A DNA stretch of 64,000 bases from Paenalicyclobacillus cellulosilyticus (GTDB taxonomy: Bacteria; Bacillota; Bacilli; Alicyclobacillales; Alicyclobacillaceae), in contig NZ_BMOY01000006.1 in the NCBI RefSeq assembly GCF_014647315.1, forward strand, positions 1-64,000, read 5' to 3'. The position numbers were made by a program, and so were the translations under genes. Positions 46,323 to 54,886 of this stretch are shown one piece after another (within the stretch, counting starts at the first letter, position 1; every line of letters starts with the position of its first letter). A model generated the notes under the pieces. That model saw only the letters and a program-made list of their open reading frames with translations. It was not told where the DNA came from and did no database searches.

Positions 46323-47675
46323 GTGCGCACCGCAACCCAGACTGTGTTCACGTTTTTGAACAAGGTGCTGCTGTCGTTCCTGGCGTTTATCAACAGCGCG
46401 CTGGCGGCACGGACCCTCGCCAAAGGGGACCGCGTCCAGTTCCAGTTTGCCGGCACGGTGACGACCACCGGCACCACGTTCGTCGGCGGCTACACAGGAT
46501 ACTACGCCTACGCCCTGCCGAAATCCCCCGCGGACACAGAGCGCATCGTCCATACCGGAACGTGGTTTGTCGCGTTCGCCTGTGTCTTGGTGTGGGGGGG
46601 CGAGTGGCTGCTCGTGCGGGTGCTCGGCCTGCACTTGTCGGCCGCATGGGCGTGGGCCGTCGCTTGCATGCCGCTGAACTTCGTGTTCGGTTTCGGCACC
46701 CGGTTGCTGCAAGGCAGTGACGAGATCACATGGCTGAACCGTGCCAACACGGTGCAACCCTTGCTGTTCCTCGTGACGTACGTCCCGCTCTGGCTGCACC
46801 GGCAGCTTCCGGAATCGGCGCGCATCCTTTGGACCTACCGGCTCTGGTGGCTCAGCTTCGCCGTCGCCGCCCTGTGTTCCGTCGGCATCGCCTTTTGGCG
46901 CCTGCGGCGCCAGGGCAGGTTGCAAAACCTCTTTCCCGCCTGGCGTGGCTGGTCGCGCCACCACATCCGCGGCACCTTGGACTATGGCAGTTGGTTGTCC
47001 GTCTCGTACGTGGTCAACTACGCCAACCTGCGCATGGATTTTTGGTGGGTGCTCGGCATGTTGCCGGCCCGGGTGGCTTCGGACTACGGGATTGCCGTCA
47101 CTTCGTCCGAAGTGCTCGTCACCATCGCCAACTCGGTGGCTTCGGTGGTCTTTACCCGCATGACGGGCGGCCCGCGCCAGGACGCCATCCGCATCACTCA
47201 GGCCGCTGTCCGCCAGACCCTGCTTTCCGCCACGGCGGTGGCGGCGGTGATGTGCGTGACGTTCCCGTGGCTCATCGTCACCGTCTTCGGTGCGCGCTAC
47301 CAGCCCGCGGTCGTGCCGTTCCTCATCCTGCTGCCCGGCCTGGTCTTCCGGGCGAGCGGCCTGCTCATCATCCAATATGCCACCAATCAACTGGGCAATC
47401 CGCGCATCTCCATCTGGATGAACGGCGTCTCGGCCGCCATGTGCGCCGCGGTCGCGGCGGCGGCCGTACCGCGGCTGGGGCTGGCCGGCGGCGCCGTGGC
47501 GTCCACCACCTCCTACGTGGTCAGCTACGCCCTGTACGTGGCTTGGTTCGCGCGCCATACCGGTACGCCTGCCCGCGACCTGTATACCATCCGCGCGGGC
47601 GATCTCGCCCCCTACCGCCAAATGGCACAGCGCATGTGGCGGCGCGTGACCCGCCGGAAACAAGGCGCGGCGTGA
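46323..47675 (+). CDS. Polysaccharide flippase-like membrane protein (Wzx/MATE-like)
   Basis: The 450-residue protein has about 12-14 hydrophobic helices and the features of the oligosaccharide flippase superfamily (FLNKVLLSFLAFINSALAARTL near the start; a pattern around PFLILLPGLVFRASGLL). It would move lipid-linked sugars across the membrane. The GTG at 46323 is preferred because GGAG lies 8 bases upstream; an in-frame ATG at 46227 would overlap the HD-GYP gene and adds no hydrophobic sequence. No glycosyltransferases are nearby. The stop codon lies within a large inverted repeat (47663-47719). Confidence 0.8.
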   Translation: MRTATQTVFTFLNKVLLSFLAFINSALAARTLAKGDRVQFQFAGTVTTTGTTFVGGYTGYYAYALPKSPADTERIVHTGTWFVAFACVLVWGGEWLLVRVLGLHLSAAWAWAVACMPLNFVFGFGTRLLQGSDEITWLNRANTVQPLLFLVTYVPLWLHRQLPESARILWTYRLWWLSFAVAALCSVGIAFWRLRRQGRLQNLFPAWRGWSRHHIRGTLDYGSWLSVSYVVNYANLRMDFWWVLGMLPARVASDYGIAVTSSEVLVTIANSVASVVFTRMTGGPRQDAIRITQAAVRQTLLSATAVAAVMCVTFPWLIVTVFGARYQPAVVPFLILLPGLVFRASGLLIIQYATNQLGNPRISIWMNGVSAAMCAAVAAAAVPRLGLAGGAVASTTSYVVSYALYVAWFARHTGTPARDLYTIRAGDLAPYRQMAQRMWRRVTRRKQGAA

Positions 47676-47719
47676 CGGTTGCTCCCGCTCTGCCGCGAGG
47701 GCAACCGCACGCCGCGCCT
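47663..47719. repeat. Large imperfect hairpin between convergent genes
   Basis: AGGCGCGGCGTG (47663-47674) pairs perfectly with CACGCCGCGCCT (47708-47719), and CGGTTGC (47676-47682) with GCAACCG (47701-47707), leaving a single bulged A and an 18-base loop. The 19-bp stem includes the flippase stop codon and precedes the fumarase stop on the other strand. No T run follows in either direction. Confidence 0.7.
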
Positions 47720-47753
47720 GCCGGCCAACCATCCGCATCGAGAGAACCCGCCC

Positions 47754-49277
47754 TCAAACGAATACCGGGTCCTTGAGCTGCTCCAGCTTGAGCAGGGACT
47801 GCTCCTCCACTTCTTTATGCAGGCTGTTGCCGTGCGCGTCCATCGTCACAATGGCGGGGAAATCATCGACTTCGAGGTGCCACATCGCTTCCGGAATCCC
47901 GAACTGCTCGAGGAAGTGCACCCCCTTGACCCGTTTCACACACCGGGCGTAAAACTGGGCGGCCCCGCCGATGGCGTTCAGATACACCGCGCCGCACTTC
48001 TGCAGGCCGGCCAGGGTTTTCTGCCCCATACCGCCCTTGCCGATGATGGCGCGGATACCGAACTTCTCGATGATGTCCGCCTGGTACGGCTCCTCGCGCG
48101 CGCTGGTGGTCGGCCCCGCCGCCTTCACCTGCCATTCGCCCGCTTCGTCCTTGAGCATCACCGGTCCACAATGGTAGATGATGCCACCCCGCAAGTCGAC
48201 CGGGCTGTCGTGGTGCATAAGATACTTGTGCAGTTCGTCGCGGCCGGTGTGGACCTCGCCGCGGACGAGCACCACGTCGCCCACCTTGAGCGAACGGATC
48301 TGTGCTTCGGATATGGGTGCCTGCAGCACCACCGCCCGGCTGGTGTCGAAGCCGCCTTGCGGCCGCTCCAGCCGCTCCTCGTGGTCGCGGTACAGCCAGC
48401 GCTTGATGCGGCCGCTTTCCGGATCGATCACGACGCCGAGCCGCCGGAATGCCCAGCAATTGTAGGCCACCGAGACGAAAAAGCTCGCCGGCAGGCGGTT
48501 GGCGACGCCAATCTTGCAGCCGAGCAGCGTCACGCGGCCGCCGAACCCCATGGTGCCGATTTCGAGTTGGTTCGCCTTTTCCATAATGTAGCGCTCGAGC
48601 TTGGCGAGCGTCGGGTTCGGGTTCTCGTCATCGACCGGGCGGAACAACTGCTCCTTCGCCAGCTCGTAGCCGCTCGTGCGGTCGCCGCCGATGCCGACGC
48701 CGATGAAACCGGCGCTGCAGCCCTGGCCCTGTGCCTGGTAGACCGCATGCAGGATGCACTTGCGGATGCCGTCGAGATCGCGCCCGGCCCGGCCGAGGCC
48801 CGGCAGGTCGGTCGGCAGCGAATACTGGATGTTTTTGTTCTCGCAGCCGCCGCCCTTGAGGATGAGTTTGACCTCCACCTCATCTTGCTCCCACTGATGG
48901 AAGTGGATGACCGGGGTGCCAGGGCCCAGGTTGTCGCCCGAGTTCTTGCCGGTGAGCGGATCGACCGAGTTGGGGCGCAGTTTCCCCCGCCGCGTCGCTT
49001 CCGCGACCGCCGCGCGGATGTCCTCCGCCATTTTGATCTGGTTGAACCCCACCGGGCAGTGGACGATGAACGTCGGCATGCCGGTGTCCTGGCAGATGGG
49101 CTGCACGTCCTCCTCCGCCGAAACGATGTTGTCGATGATGGTCGAGAGGGCTAACGCCGCGCGCGTACCCAACTCCTCCGCCACGGCCGCCCGCTTGATG
49201 GCCCGCCGCACGTCGGGCGGCAGGTTGGTCGACGTCTCCGTGATCAGTTCAACCAGGCTCTCCTGCATCGCGTTCAT
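47754..49277 (-). CDS. Fumarate hydratase, class I (iron-sulfur)
   Basis: Class I fumarase reversibly hydrates fumarate to malate using an oxygen-sensitive 4Fe-4S cluster. The alpha and beta parts are fused in one 507-residue chain. Cluster cysteines appear in PICQDTGMPTF, GGGCENKN and GQGCSAGFIG. The C-terminal beta domain (about 330-500) has HRDELHKYL-like GRDELHKYL and IGKGGMGQKT. GGAGGGGAG precedes the ATG. It follows lysA on the same strand after a hairpin. Confidence 0.93.
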   Translation of the reverse strand: MNAMQESLVELITETSTNLPPDVRRAIKRAAVAEELGTRAALALSTIIDNIVSAEEDVQPICQDTGMPTFIVHCPVGFNQIKMAEDIRAAVAEATRRGKLRPNSVDPLTGKNSGDNLGPGTPVIHFHQWEQDEVEVKLILKGGGCENKNIQYSLPTDLPGLGRAGRDLDGIRKCILHAVYQAQGQGCSAGFIGVGIGGDRTSGYELAKEQLFRPVDDENPNPTLAKLERYIMEKANQLEIGTMGFGGRVTLLGCKIGVANRLPASFFVSVAYNCWAFRRLGVVIDPESGRIKRWLYRDHEERLERPQGGFDTSRAVVLQAPISEAQIRSLKVGDVVLVRGEVHTGRDELHKYLMHHDSPVDLRGGIIYHCGPVMLKDEAGEWQVKAAGPTTSAREEPYQADIIEKFGIRAIIGKGGMGQKTLAGLQKCGAVYLNAIGGAAQFYARCVKRVKGVHFLEQFGIPEAMWHLEVDDFPAIVTMDAHGNSLHKEVEEQSLLKLEQLKDPVFV

Positions 49278-49296
49278 CCCGCATCTCCCCTCCGCG

Positions 49297-49319
49297 CACT
49301 GTGGCCCTTGGCCACAGTG
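49297..49319 (-). terminator. Hairpin between lysA and fumarase
   Basis: CACTGTGGCC (49319-49310 on the minus strand) pairs perfectly with GGCCACAGTG (49306-49297) around a 3-base loop. No T run follows; the fumarase ribosome site comes soon after. It may be an inefficient terminator or protect transcript ends. Confidence 0.45.
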
Positions 49320-49334
49320 AAGTCCCGCGCGCCG

Positions 49335-50663
49335 TCAACGGATGGCGCCGCCGACGGCCGCGGTCTCCCCTTCCGCTTCATACCGCAGCGGCCGGTCGAA
49401 ACGGGCAACGTCCGCCCACGTCTCGCGCTCCACGACGAGCGCTGTCTTGCCGTCGCGCACAAACACGACCGCCGCATGCGGGATCCGGTTGTAGTGGCTG
49501 ATCATGGCGTAGTTGTAGGCTCCCGTGCCAAAGACAGCCAGGATGTCGCCCGGGCGCGGCGGAGCGAGCCGCGCGTCGCGGATGAGGATGTCGCCGCTCT
49601 CGCAGCACTTGCCGGCCACCGTCCACACTTCATCCGCCGCCTCGTGCGCCCGGTTGGCGAGAACCGCCTCGTACTTGGCGCCGTACAACGCGTAGCGCGG
49701 GTTGTCGGTCATGCCGCCGTCGACCGCCACGTAGTTGCGCACCCCGGGGATGACCTTTTGCGTACCGACCGTGTAGAGCGTGATGCCGGCCGGGCCGGCG
49801 ATGCTGCGCCCCGGCTCCACCCAGACGGCCGGGATGGCGAGGCCGCGCGCCGTGAAGGCAGACTTGACCGCCCCGGCGATGGCCTCCACGTACTGGCGGA
49901 TGGGCAGCGGATCGTCCTCGTCGGTGTAGCGGATGCCGAAACCGCCGCCGACGTTGAGCACCGCAAGCGGCAGTCCCATGCGCACACCCTCTTCGTACAC
50001 CTCCGCCATGCGCTCGATGGCTGCGATGAAGCCCTCCGTCTCAAAGATCTGCGATCCGATGTGCGCGTGCAACCCGATGCAGCGCAGGTGGTTCAATTCG
50101 CGCACGCGTGCCATCGCCTGGCGGGCTTGCCCGGTCGCGCGGTCGAAACCGAACTTGCTGTCCTGTTGGCCGGTGGAGATGAACTCATGCGTATGCGCCT
50201 CCACGCCGGGGGCGACGCGCAGCAACACGTCCACCGTCCGGCCCAGCCGGTGCGCAGCCTCCTCGACCATCTCCAGCTCAGTGAAGTTGTCGACGACGAA
50301 CGCGCCGATGCCCGACTCGATGCCGTATTCAATCTCGGCCATGGTCTTGTTGTTCCCGTGCATGTGGATGCGCTCCGGCGGAAAGCCGGCGGCAAGTGCG
50401 GTATACAGCTCGCCCCCCGACACGACGTCGAGCGCGCAGCCCTCCTCCTGCACCAATTGGCACATGGCGAGGGCACAAAACGCCTTGGCCGCGTACGCCA
50501 CCTCGTACCGCAGGCCGGTCGTCGCGAATGCGTCGTGAAACGCACGGATGCGGGCGCGCAAATACGCCTCATCGTAGACGAAAAGCGGCGTCCCGAAGCG
50601 GCGCGCCAACGCCACGGTGTCACAACCGCCAATCCACAAGTGTCCTTCTGGCCCTATCTTCAT
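49335..50663 (-). CDS. lysA: Diaminopimelate decarboxylase
   Basis: LysA converts meso-diaminopimelate to lysine with pyridoxal phosphate. It is a fold III enzyme with the PLP lysine in VAYAAKAFCALAM, the glycine-rich phosphate loop LNVGGGFGIRY, EPGRSIAGPAG and the cysteine motif GKCCESGDIL; the near-terminal GAYNYAMISHYNR is typical. The ATG at 50663 gives 442 residues and has GGAAGG close upstream; an in-frame GTG at 50693 directly abuts a purine tract and is less likely. No lysine riboswitch is seen upstream. Confidence 0.94.
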   Translation of the reverse strand: MKIGPEGHLWIGGCDTVALARRFGTPLFVYDEAYLRARIRAFHDAFATTGLRYEVAYAAKAFCALAMCQLVQEEGCALDVVSGGELYTALAAGFPPERIHMHGNNKTMAEIEYGIESGIGAFVVDNFTELEMVEEAAHRLGRTVDVLLRVAPGVEAHTHEFISTGQQDSKFGFDRATGQARQAMARVRELNHLRCIGLHAHIGSQIFETEGFIAAIERMAEVYEEGVRMGLPLAVLNVGGGFGIRYTDEDDPLPIRQYVEAIAGAVKSAFTARGLAIPAVWVEPGRSIAGPAGITLYTVGTQKVIPGVRNYVAVDGGMTDNPRYALYGAKYEAVLANRAHEAADEVWTVAGKCCESGDILIRDARLAPPRPGDILAVFGTGAYNYAMISHYNRIPHAAVVFVRDGKTALVVERETWADVARFDRPLRYEAEGETAAVGGAIR

Positions 50664-50961
50664 CGTACCTTCCAGCTTCAACGCCCGTTTCACCCTCCCC
50701 GTTGTCCACTCACTTCAACATAACAAATCTGCGCCCATCTGGCCAGAAGGCTGCGGCGGACCCAGGATCTTCCCCAAGGAGCAGGCGGCCGCGGAACCCA
50801 GGGCGCGGGGCGGACAACATGCGGACGCGTGTCCTGGCGGGGCGGCCTCGCTCCGCATACGGTAACAGTGCCGTCCGCATCCTTCGCGCCGGCCGGCCGC
50901 GGCACGGCTCACCACGAATCCACGAAACGCACCACACATCCGTGAAAAGGAGGAAATGCGC
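50664..50961. other. Divergent intergenic region, lysA to antiporter
   Basis: These 298 bases hold no supported gene. The short AT-rich stretch at 50710-50740 contains a -10-like TATGTT on the minus strand without a matching -35. No riboswitch or inverted repeat was recognised. Confidence 0.4.
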
Positions 50962-52302
50962 ATGTTCAGCTTGACCGGAGCCGAACTGGCCCGCTTTCTG
51001 CTCGGCCTCGTGGCTCTTTTGGTCGCGGCCAACCTGTTCGGCTACCTGGCGGAACGCCTCACCATCCCGCGGGTCATCGGGGAAGTGGCCGCCGGTTTGC
51101 TCATCGGCCCCACGTGCCTGGGTCACTTCTTCCCGCACGTATTCTCGTGGGTCTACCTCGGTTTCCCTGCGGAAGGCAAGCTGTTCGGGCTCATCTACCA
51201 GTTCGGGCTTATCCTCTTGATGTTCGTGTCAGGCCTTCGCTTTCAAGCCCGTTTTCCGCGGGAGGACGTGAAGTTGGGCGCCGCCGTCATCGCGGGTTCG
51301 ACCGTCATTCCGTTCGCCGTCGGCTGGTTGGCGACGTATGTGTTCAACCCGGCGCAGTTTCTCGGACCTGACCACAACCTGCTGGCGCTGCGGATTGTCA
51401 TCGCCATCTCCATCGCCGTCACGTCCATTCCGGTCATCTCGAAGATCATGCACGACTTGGGCATCATCCACGCGCGGTTCGCCCGGTTGGTCATCACCAT
51501 CGCCGGCGTGCACGACATCATCCTCTGGGTGGCGCTCGCGGTGGCATCCGGCATCGTCAGTTCCAAGCACGGGGTCAGCGCGGCCGTCTTGCTCAAGAGC
51601 GTCGCGGTGACGTTCTCGTTCCTGATGGTATGCCTGCTCATCGTGCCGCGCTTCTTGCGCAAGGTGACGTCCTGGCCTGCCAACCTGTTGTTCCGGGCGT
51701 CGTTCGTGGGTTATTTCCTCGTCATCCTGTTTGCCTTGTCCGACATCGCGGGTTACCTGAACGTCGATGTCATGTTCGGCGCGCTCTTGGCCGGCATCGC
51801 CACCAAGCTGACGCTGCCGCCGCACCTGTTCCAGCGGGTGGAAGCCAGTGTGCGCGACATCTCGTTCTCGTTCTTCATCCCGTTGTACTTTGCGATTGTG
51901 GGGCTGCAGCTCAACCTGGCCCAGCACTTCAACCTCGGATTCTTCATCCTCTACGCCCTGTTCGCCACCGCCGCGCAAGGGTTGGTCGTCTACTTGACGT
52001 GCCGGGCCGTACGTTGCGATCACCTCACCAGCATGAACCTGGCGGCCGCGATGAATGCGCGCGGTGGTCCAGGGATTGTCCTGTCGACCGTGGCGTACAC
52101 GCTCGGGATCATCAACCAGACGTTCTTCGCCATCCTCGTCATGCTGGCGCTGGTGACGTCGTGGATGGCGGGCGCCTGGCTGCGCGGTGTGCTCGTGCGC
52201 GGCCGACGGCTGATGCCAGGGGACGAACACCTGGTGATCCAGAAGGTCCAAGAGGAGGTCGCGTTCGATCCGCAGCTCGTCCCGTCCCATGAGTCGGGGT
52301 AA
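50962..52302 (+). CDS. CPA2 family cation:proton antiporter
   Basis: This 446-residue integral membrane protein of the KefB/NhaS (monovalent cation:proton antiporter 2) family has about 12 helices. Family features are YLAERLTIPRVIGEVAAGLLIGP, a conserved SIPVISKIMHDLG helix and AMNARGGPGIVLSTVAY. It exchanges Na+ or K+ for H+. No TrkA-N or USP regulatory domain is attached. The ATG at 50962 has AAAAGGAGG 8 bases upstream; the ATG at 50956 is too close. A universal stress gene lies 4.6 kb away and is not linked. Confidence 0.88.
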   Translation: MFSLTGAELARFLLGLVALLVAANLFGYLAERLTIPRVIGEVAAGLLIGPTCLGHFFPHVFSWVYLGFPAEGKLFGLIYQFGLILLMFVSGLRFQARFPREDVKLGAAVIAGSTVIPFAVGWLATYVFNPAQFLGPDHNLLALRIVIAISIAVTSIPVISKIMHDLGIIHARFARLVITIAGVHDIILWVALAVASGIVSSKHGVSAAVLLKSVAVTFSFLMVCLLIVPRFLRKVTSWPANLLFRASFVGYFLVILFALSDIAGYLNVDVMFGALLAGIATKLTLPPHLFQRVEASVRDISFSFFIPLYFAIVGLQLNLAQHFNLGFFILYALFATAAQGLVVYLTCRAVRCDHLTSMNLAAAMNARGGPGIVLSTVAYTLGIINQTFFAILVMLALVTSWMAGAWLRGVLVRGRRLMPGDEHLVIQKVQEEVAFDPQLVPSHESG

Positions 52303-52361
52303 AGGACGAAGCGGCCACGGGCATGTGGACCGCCCGCACCCCGGCGCACAGCAAGCGGGCT

Positions 52362-53432
52362 TCAGCGCGCCGGGGCGCGGCGAAACAGCAGCAAGACCAA
52401 CGAGCATGCCGGGATGACCAGCGCGAACACCAACGTGAACACGGTCCAGTTCCAATTGAGACGAATGACGTCGACGGAGCGCCGGAACAGCCACATCGAA
52501 CTGGCGACGGTCAACAATCCGACCGGGAAGGTGAGATGGCGGCCCGGCGCCACCCGGTGGAACAACGTTTCGCCTGCGTGGCAGACGACGTACAGGTCAA
52601 ACGCGATCTTCAGGAACATCATCGGCATCCACAGGCTGATGATGAACAGATCAAACCGGTCCAAGAAGTCGGTGATGATGATCTGGCGCACCTGTTCATA
52701 TACGGGATACATGAGGCGCGCGGTGATCTCACTGCCGAGCACCAGCGTCGTGCCGACGAACGACAGCTCGAGCATCAGCGTGCCGATGCCGAGCGCCACC
52801 AGGCCGCGTTTGAGGTCGAACGTCCGATCCGTGAAGATGAGCGGCAGGACGATGACCTCTCCGAGATAGCCGAACAGGACCCAGGAACCGCGCAGCCACC
52901 CTTGCCATCCGTTCTCAAAGACAGGTTGCAGAAAATCCCAATGAAAGTCTTTGGTCAGGCACACCAACATGAAGACGACGGCGTACGCCAACACCGGGTA
53001 GAACAGCTCGGCCATGCGCGAGGCCACCTCAATTCCGGCCCGCACCGCCATGGCGCCGCTGAAGACCACGAGCGATCCGATGAGCAAGGTGGGCGTTTGC
53101 GGCAACAGGGAGACGCTGACGATGTCGACGAGCAACCGCAGGTCGCGCGACGAGATGAGAAAAAAGAAAAACATGTACAGGAGCACCAGCATGCGCCCCG
53201 CCAGCTTCAGGTGGTTGACCAGCACCGCGAGGTAGTCCTGATCGGGGAAGCGGCGCATGACCGCCCAGATGAGGCAGAGGGACAATGCGGCCGCCGCAGC
53301 CGCCGTGGGAATATCGTACCATGCCCCTTGCTTGTCCACCTGCGCCACCTGTGCCGGGAGGTTGATGATGGTGACGATGAACATGTAGCTGCTGCCGATG
53401 AGGATAGCCTGGCGGCGTGATACCTTCTCCAT
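52362..53432 (-). CDS. Spore germination protein, GerB family
   Basis: GerB proteins are the amino-acid-transporter-like (APC superfamily) subunit of the nutrient germinant receptor in the spore inner membrane. This 356-residue protein has about ten hydrophobic helices; family-style segments include VSRRQAILIGSSYMF, LLISS-like FFLISSRDLRLLV and MFLKIAFDLYVVCHA. The ATG at 53432 follows a purine-rich stretch. It is the last gene of a gerA-gerC-small-gerB operon, the order of the Bacillus gerK type. The germinant cannot be inferred. Confidence 0.9.
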   Translation of the reverse strand: MEKVSRRQAILIGSSYMFIVTIINLPAQVAQVDKQGAWYDIPTAAAAAALSLCLIWAVMRRFPDQDYLAVLVNHLKLAGRMLVLLYMFFFFLISSRDLRLLVDIVSVSLLPQTPTLLIGSLVVFSGAMAVRAGIEVASRMAELFYPVLAYAVVFMLVCLTKDFHWDFLQPVFENGWQGWLRGSWVLFGYLGEVIVLPLIFTDRTFDLKRGLVALGIGTLMLELSFVGTTLVLGSEITARLMYPVYEQVRQIIITDFLDRFDLFIISLWMPMMFLKIAFDLYVVCHAGETLFHRVAPGRHLTFPVGLLTVASSMWLFRRSVDVIRLNWNWTVFTLVFALVIPACSLVLLLFRRAPAR

Positions 53433-53454
53433 CTGTCTTTCCGCCCTCTCTGGC

Positions 53455-53679
53455 TCACGGACCGACGGGTGGCAGGATGGGGCGCAACGCCCGTTCCACG
53501 AGATCGGTGAACGTCGGCACATGGGTGATGGGCCCGGACAACAGCCACAGCGCGCCCGCCACCACATACAGCGAACCGGAGAGGATGCGCGTGAACCAGT
53601 TGGCCTGGCGCAAATCCGGGATCTGAAACAGGAAGAACGCGCCGGCCACCGCGATGAACTCAAACAAGTTCCGCGTCAT
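53455..53679 (-). CDS. Small two-helix membrane protein in the ger operon
   Basis: This 74-residue protein has two hydrophobic segments (about residues 6-20 and 33-50) and a short amphipathic tail (FTDLVERALRPILPP). Its ATG directly follows the gerC stop codon without a gap, and it ends 22 bases before gerB, so it is part of the operon. Small membrane proteins of unknown or germination-modulating role (GerD-independent, such as the short protein encoded in some gerA-type operons) are known. I do not recognise a named family. Confidence 0.7.
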   Translation of the reverse strand: MTRNLFEFIAVAGAFFLFQIPDLRQANWFTRILSGSLYVVAGALWLLSGPITHVPTFTDLVERALRPILPPVGP

Positions 53680-54876
53680 TCACTCCGTCAACTCCTTGCG
53701 TGGAATGCCCATCGGCTCGCGCACATTCCCCGTGTTCTCCACCTGCACCTCCGCGTCGACCACGGTGTGCACCTTCGTGTACACCTCGTCCCAATGCGTG
53801 CGCAGCTTGCGCCACACGGCGTACTGCTGCCGGTGGAGCGCATCGCCGTAACCGATGGGATCGGCGTGAAACCGGTGCTGGAGGGCGGCAAGCGCCTGGT
53901 AGACCTCCTGTTCGATGACGCGCTTGGCGGTTCGTTCGATGACTTCCATATTTTCTCCAGCCGCCAGGTCGTAATTCGATTCGTTTTCAATCACGGCGCC
54001 GGTCGCCCGGATCCGCAACGAGTACACCGGTTGTCCCTGCCTCATCCGAACGCGCAGCGAGGCATCGGTCTGGGGGAACTGGATGGTGATTTTCCCTTCG
54101 CCCTTCGGCGGCTTCACCGTGATGACCGGGTTTTTCGCCTGATTCATCGCCCAAAGCAACCCTTCCGCGGCGCCGCCTTCGAGATACCCAGCCAACCGGT
54201 CACCGCGGAAGACCGCATAACCGGCCACACGAATGGTCGATACCGCGTCGTGTTCGCCTTCAGGCTCTGTTTTCACCACCGAGATGGCGGGCAACACCGG
54301 ATCGAGCCCGTCTGAAATCAGCGCGTGCAACACATCCCGGATCCGCCGCGGGTTTTTCATCGTCTGCGTCCCTGCCAACTCGCGGATCATCTCCGCCGGG
54401 TAGCGCTCCATGGGTGCGTCCGCGTTGAGCACGCTGCCGCCCTGCCCCTTGACGACGAGCATGAACGCGGTCAGCCGGTTTTGCGGAATGCGGGCGTTGA
54501 CGTCGATGACCGGCGAGATCCCGACGCGCGCCAAGTCCTCGCCGATGAGCAACACCCGCATGTGCGCAAAGCTCATCCTGCGCGACATGGCGAGCTGCAG
54601 TTCGCTGTTGGCTTCCCGGATGGTGTCACCGACCGCCGAGTCCACGTAAAACGTCTTGGTGCCGCTTGTCCCGCCGCCGCCGCTCTGCCCCAGGGTGCCC
54701 ATTTGGCCCGGCAACGGGATTTGGACCATGACCCGGTAACGGGGTCCCGCTTTGTCGATGGCGGTCGCGACCACGAAGGCGACATCGTTGATCTCGCGCC
54801 GGTCCCAGCATCCGGAGAGAAACAGGGACGCTGCCACAGCCGCCGCCACGGTTCGCCGTCGCCCAGCCAACGCCAT
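53680..54876 (-). CDS. Spore germination lipoprotein, Ger(x)C family
   Basis: This is the lipoprotein subunit of a nutrient germinant receptor, anchored on the outer face of the spore inner membrane. The signal peptide ends in the lipobox FLSGC (Cys23), followed directly by the family signature WDRREIND. The 398-residue length is normal, and the C-terminal region (VIEQEVYQALAALQHRFHADPIGYG) fits the GerAC C-terminal domain. GGTGAAGGGCGGGGG precedes the ATG at 54876. It starts 10 bases after gerA ends. Confidence 0.95.
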   Translation of the reverse strand: MALAGRRRTVAAAVAASLFLSGCWDRREINDVAFVVATAIDKAGPRYRVMVQIPLPGQMGTLGQSGGGGTSGTKTFYVDSAVGDTIREANSELQLAMSRRMSFAHMRVLLIGEDLARVGISPVIDVNARIPQNRLTAFMLVVKGQGGSVLNADAPMERYPAEMIRELAGTQTMKNPRRIRDVLHALISDGLDPVLPAISVVKTEPEGEHDAVSTIRVAGYAVFRGDRLAGYLEGGAAEGLLWAMNQAKNPVITVKPPKGEGKITIQFPQTDASLRVRMRQGQPVYSLRIRATGAVIENESNYDLAAGENMEVIERTAKRVIEQEVYQALAALQHRFHADPIGYGDALHRQQYAVWRKLRTHWDEVYTKVHTVVDAEVQVENTGNVREPMGIPRKELTE

Positions 54877-54886
54877 CCCCCGCCCT

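Noticed and set aside
45828-47738. A long minus-strand open frame opposite the HD-GYP and flippase genes
   Set aside because: The plus-strand frames have family motifs and ribosome sites; this frame has none.
50664-50961. A lysine riboswitch upstream of lysA
   Set aside because: No conserved lysine-aptamer segments or terminator could be found in the region.
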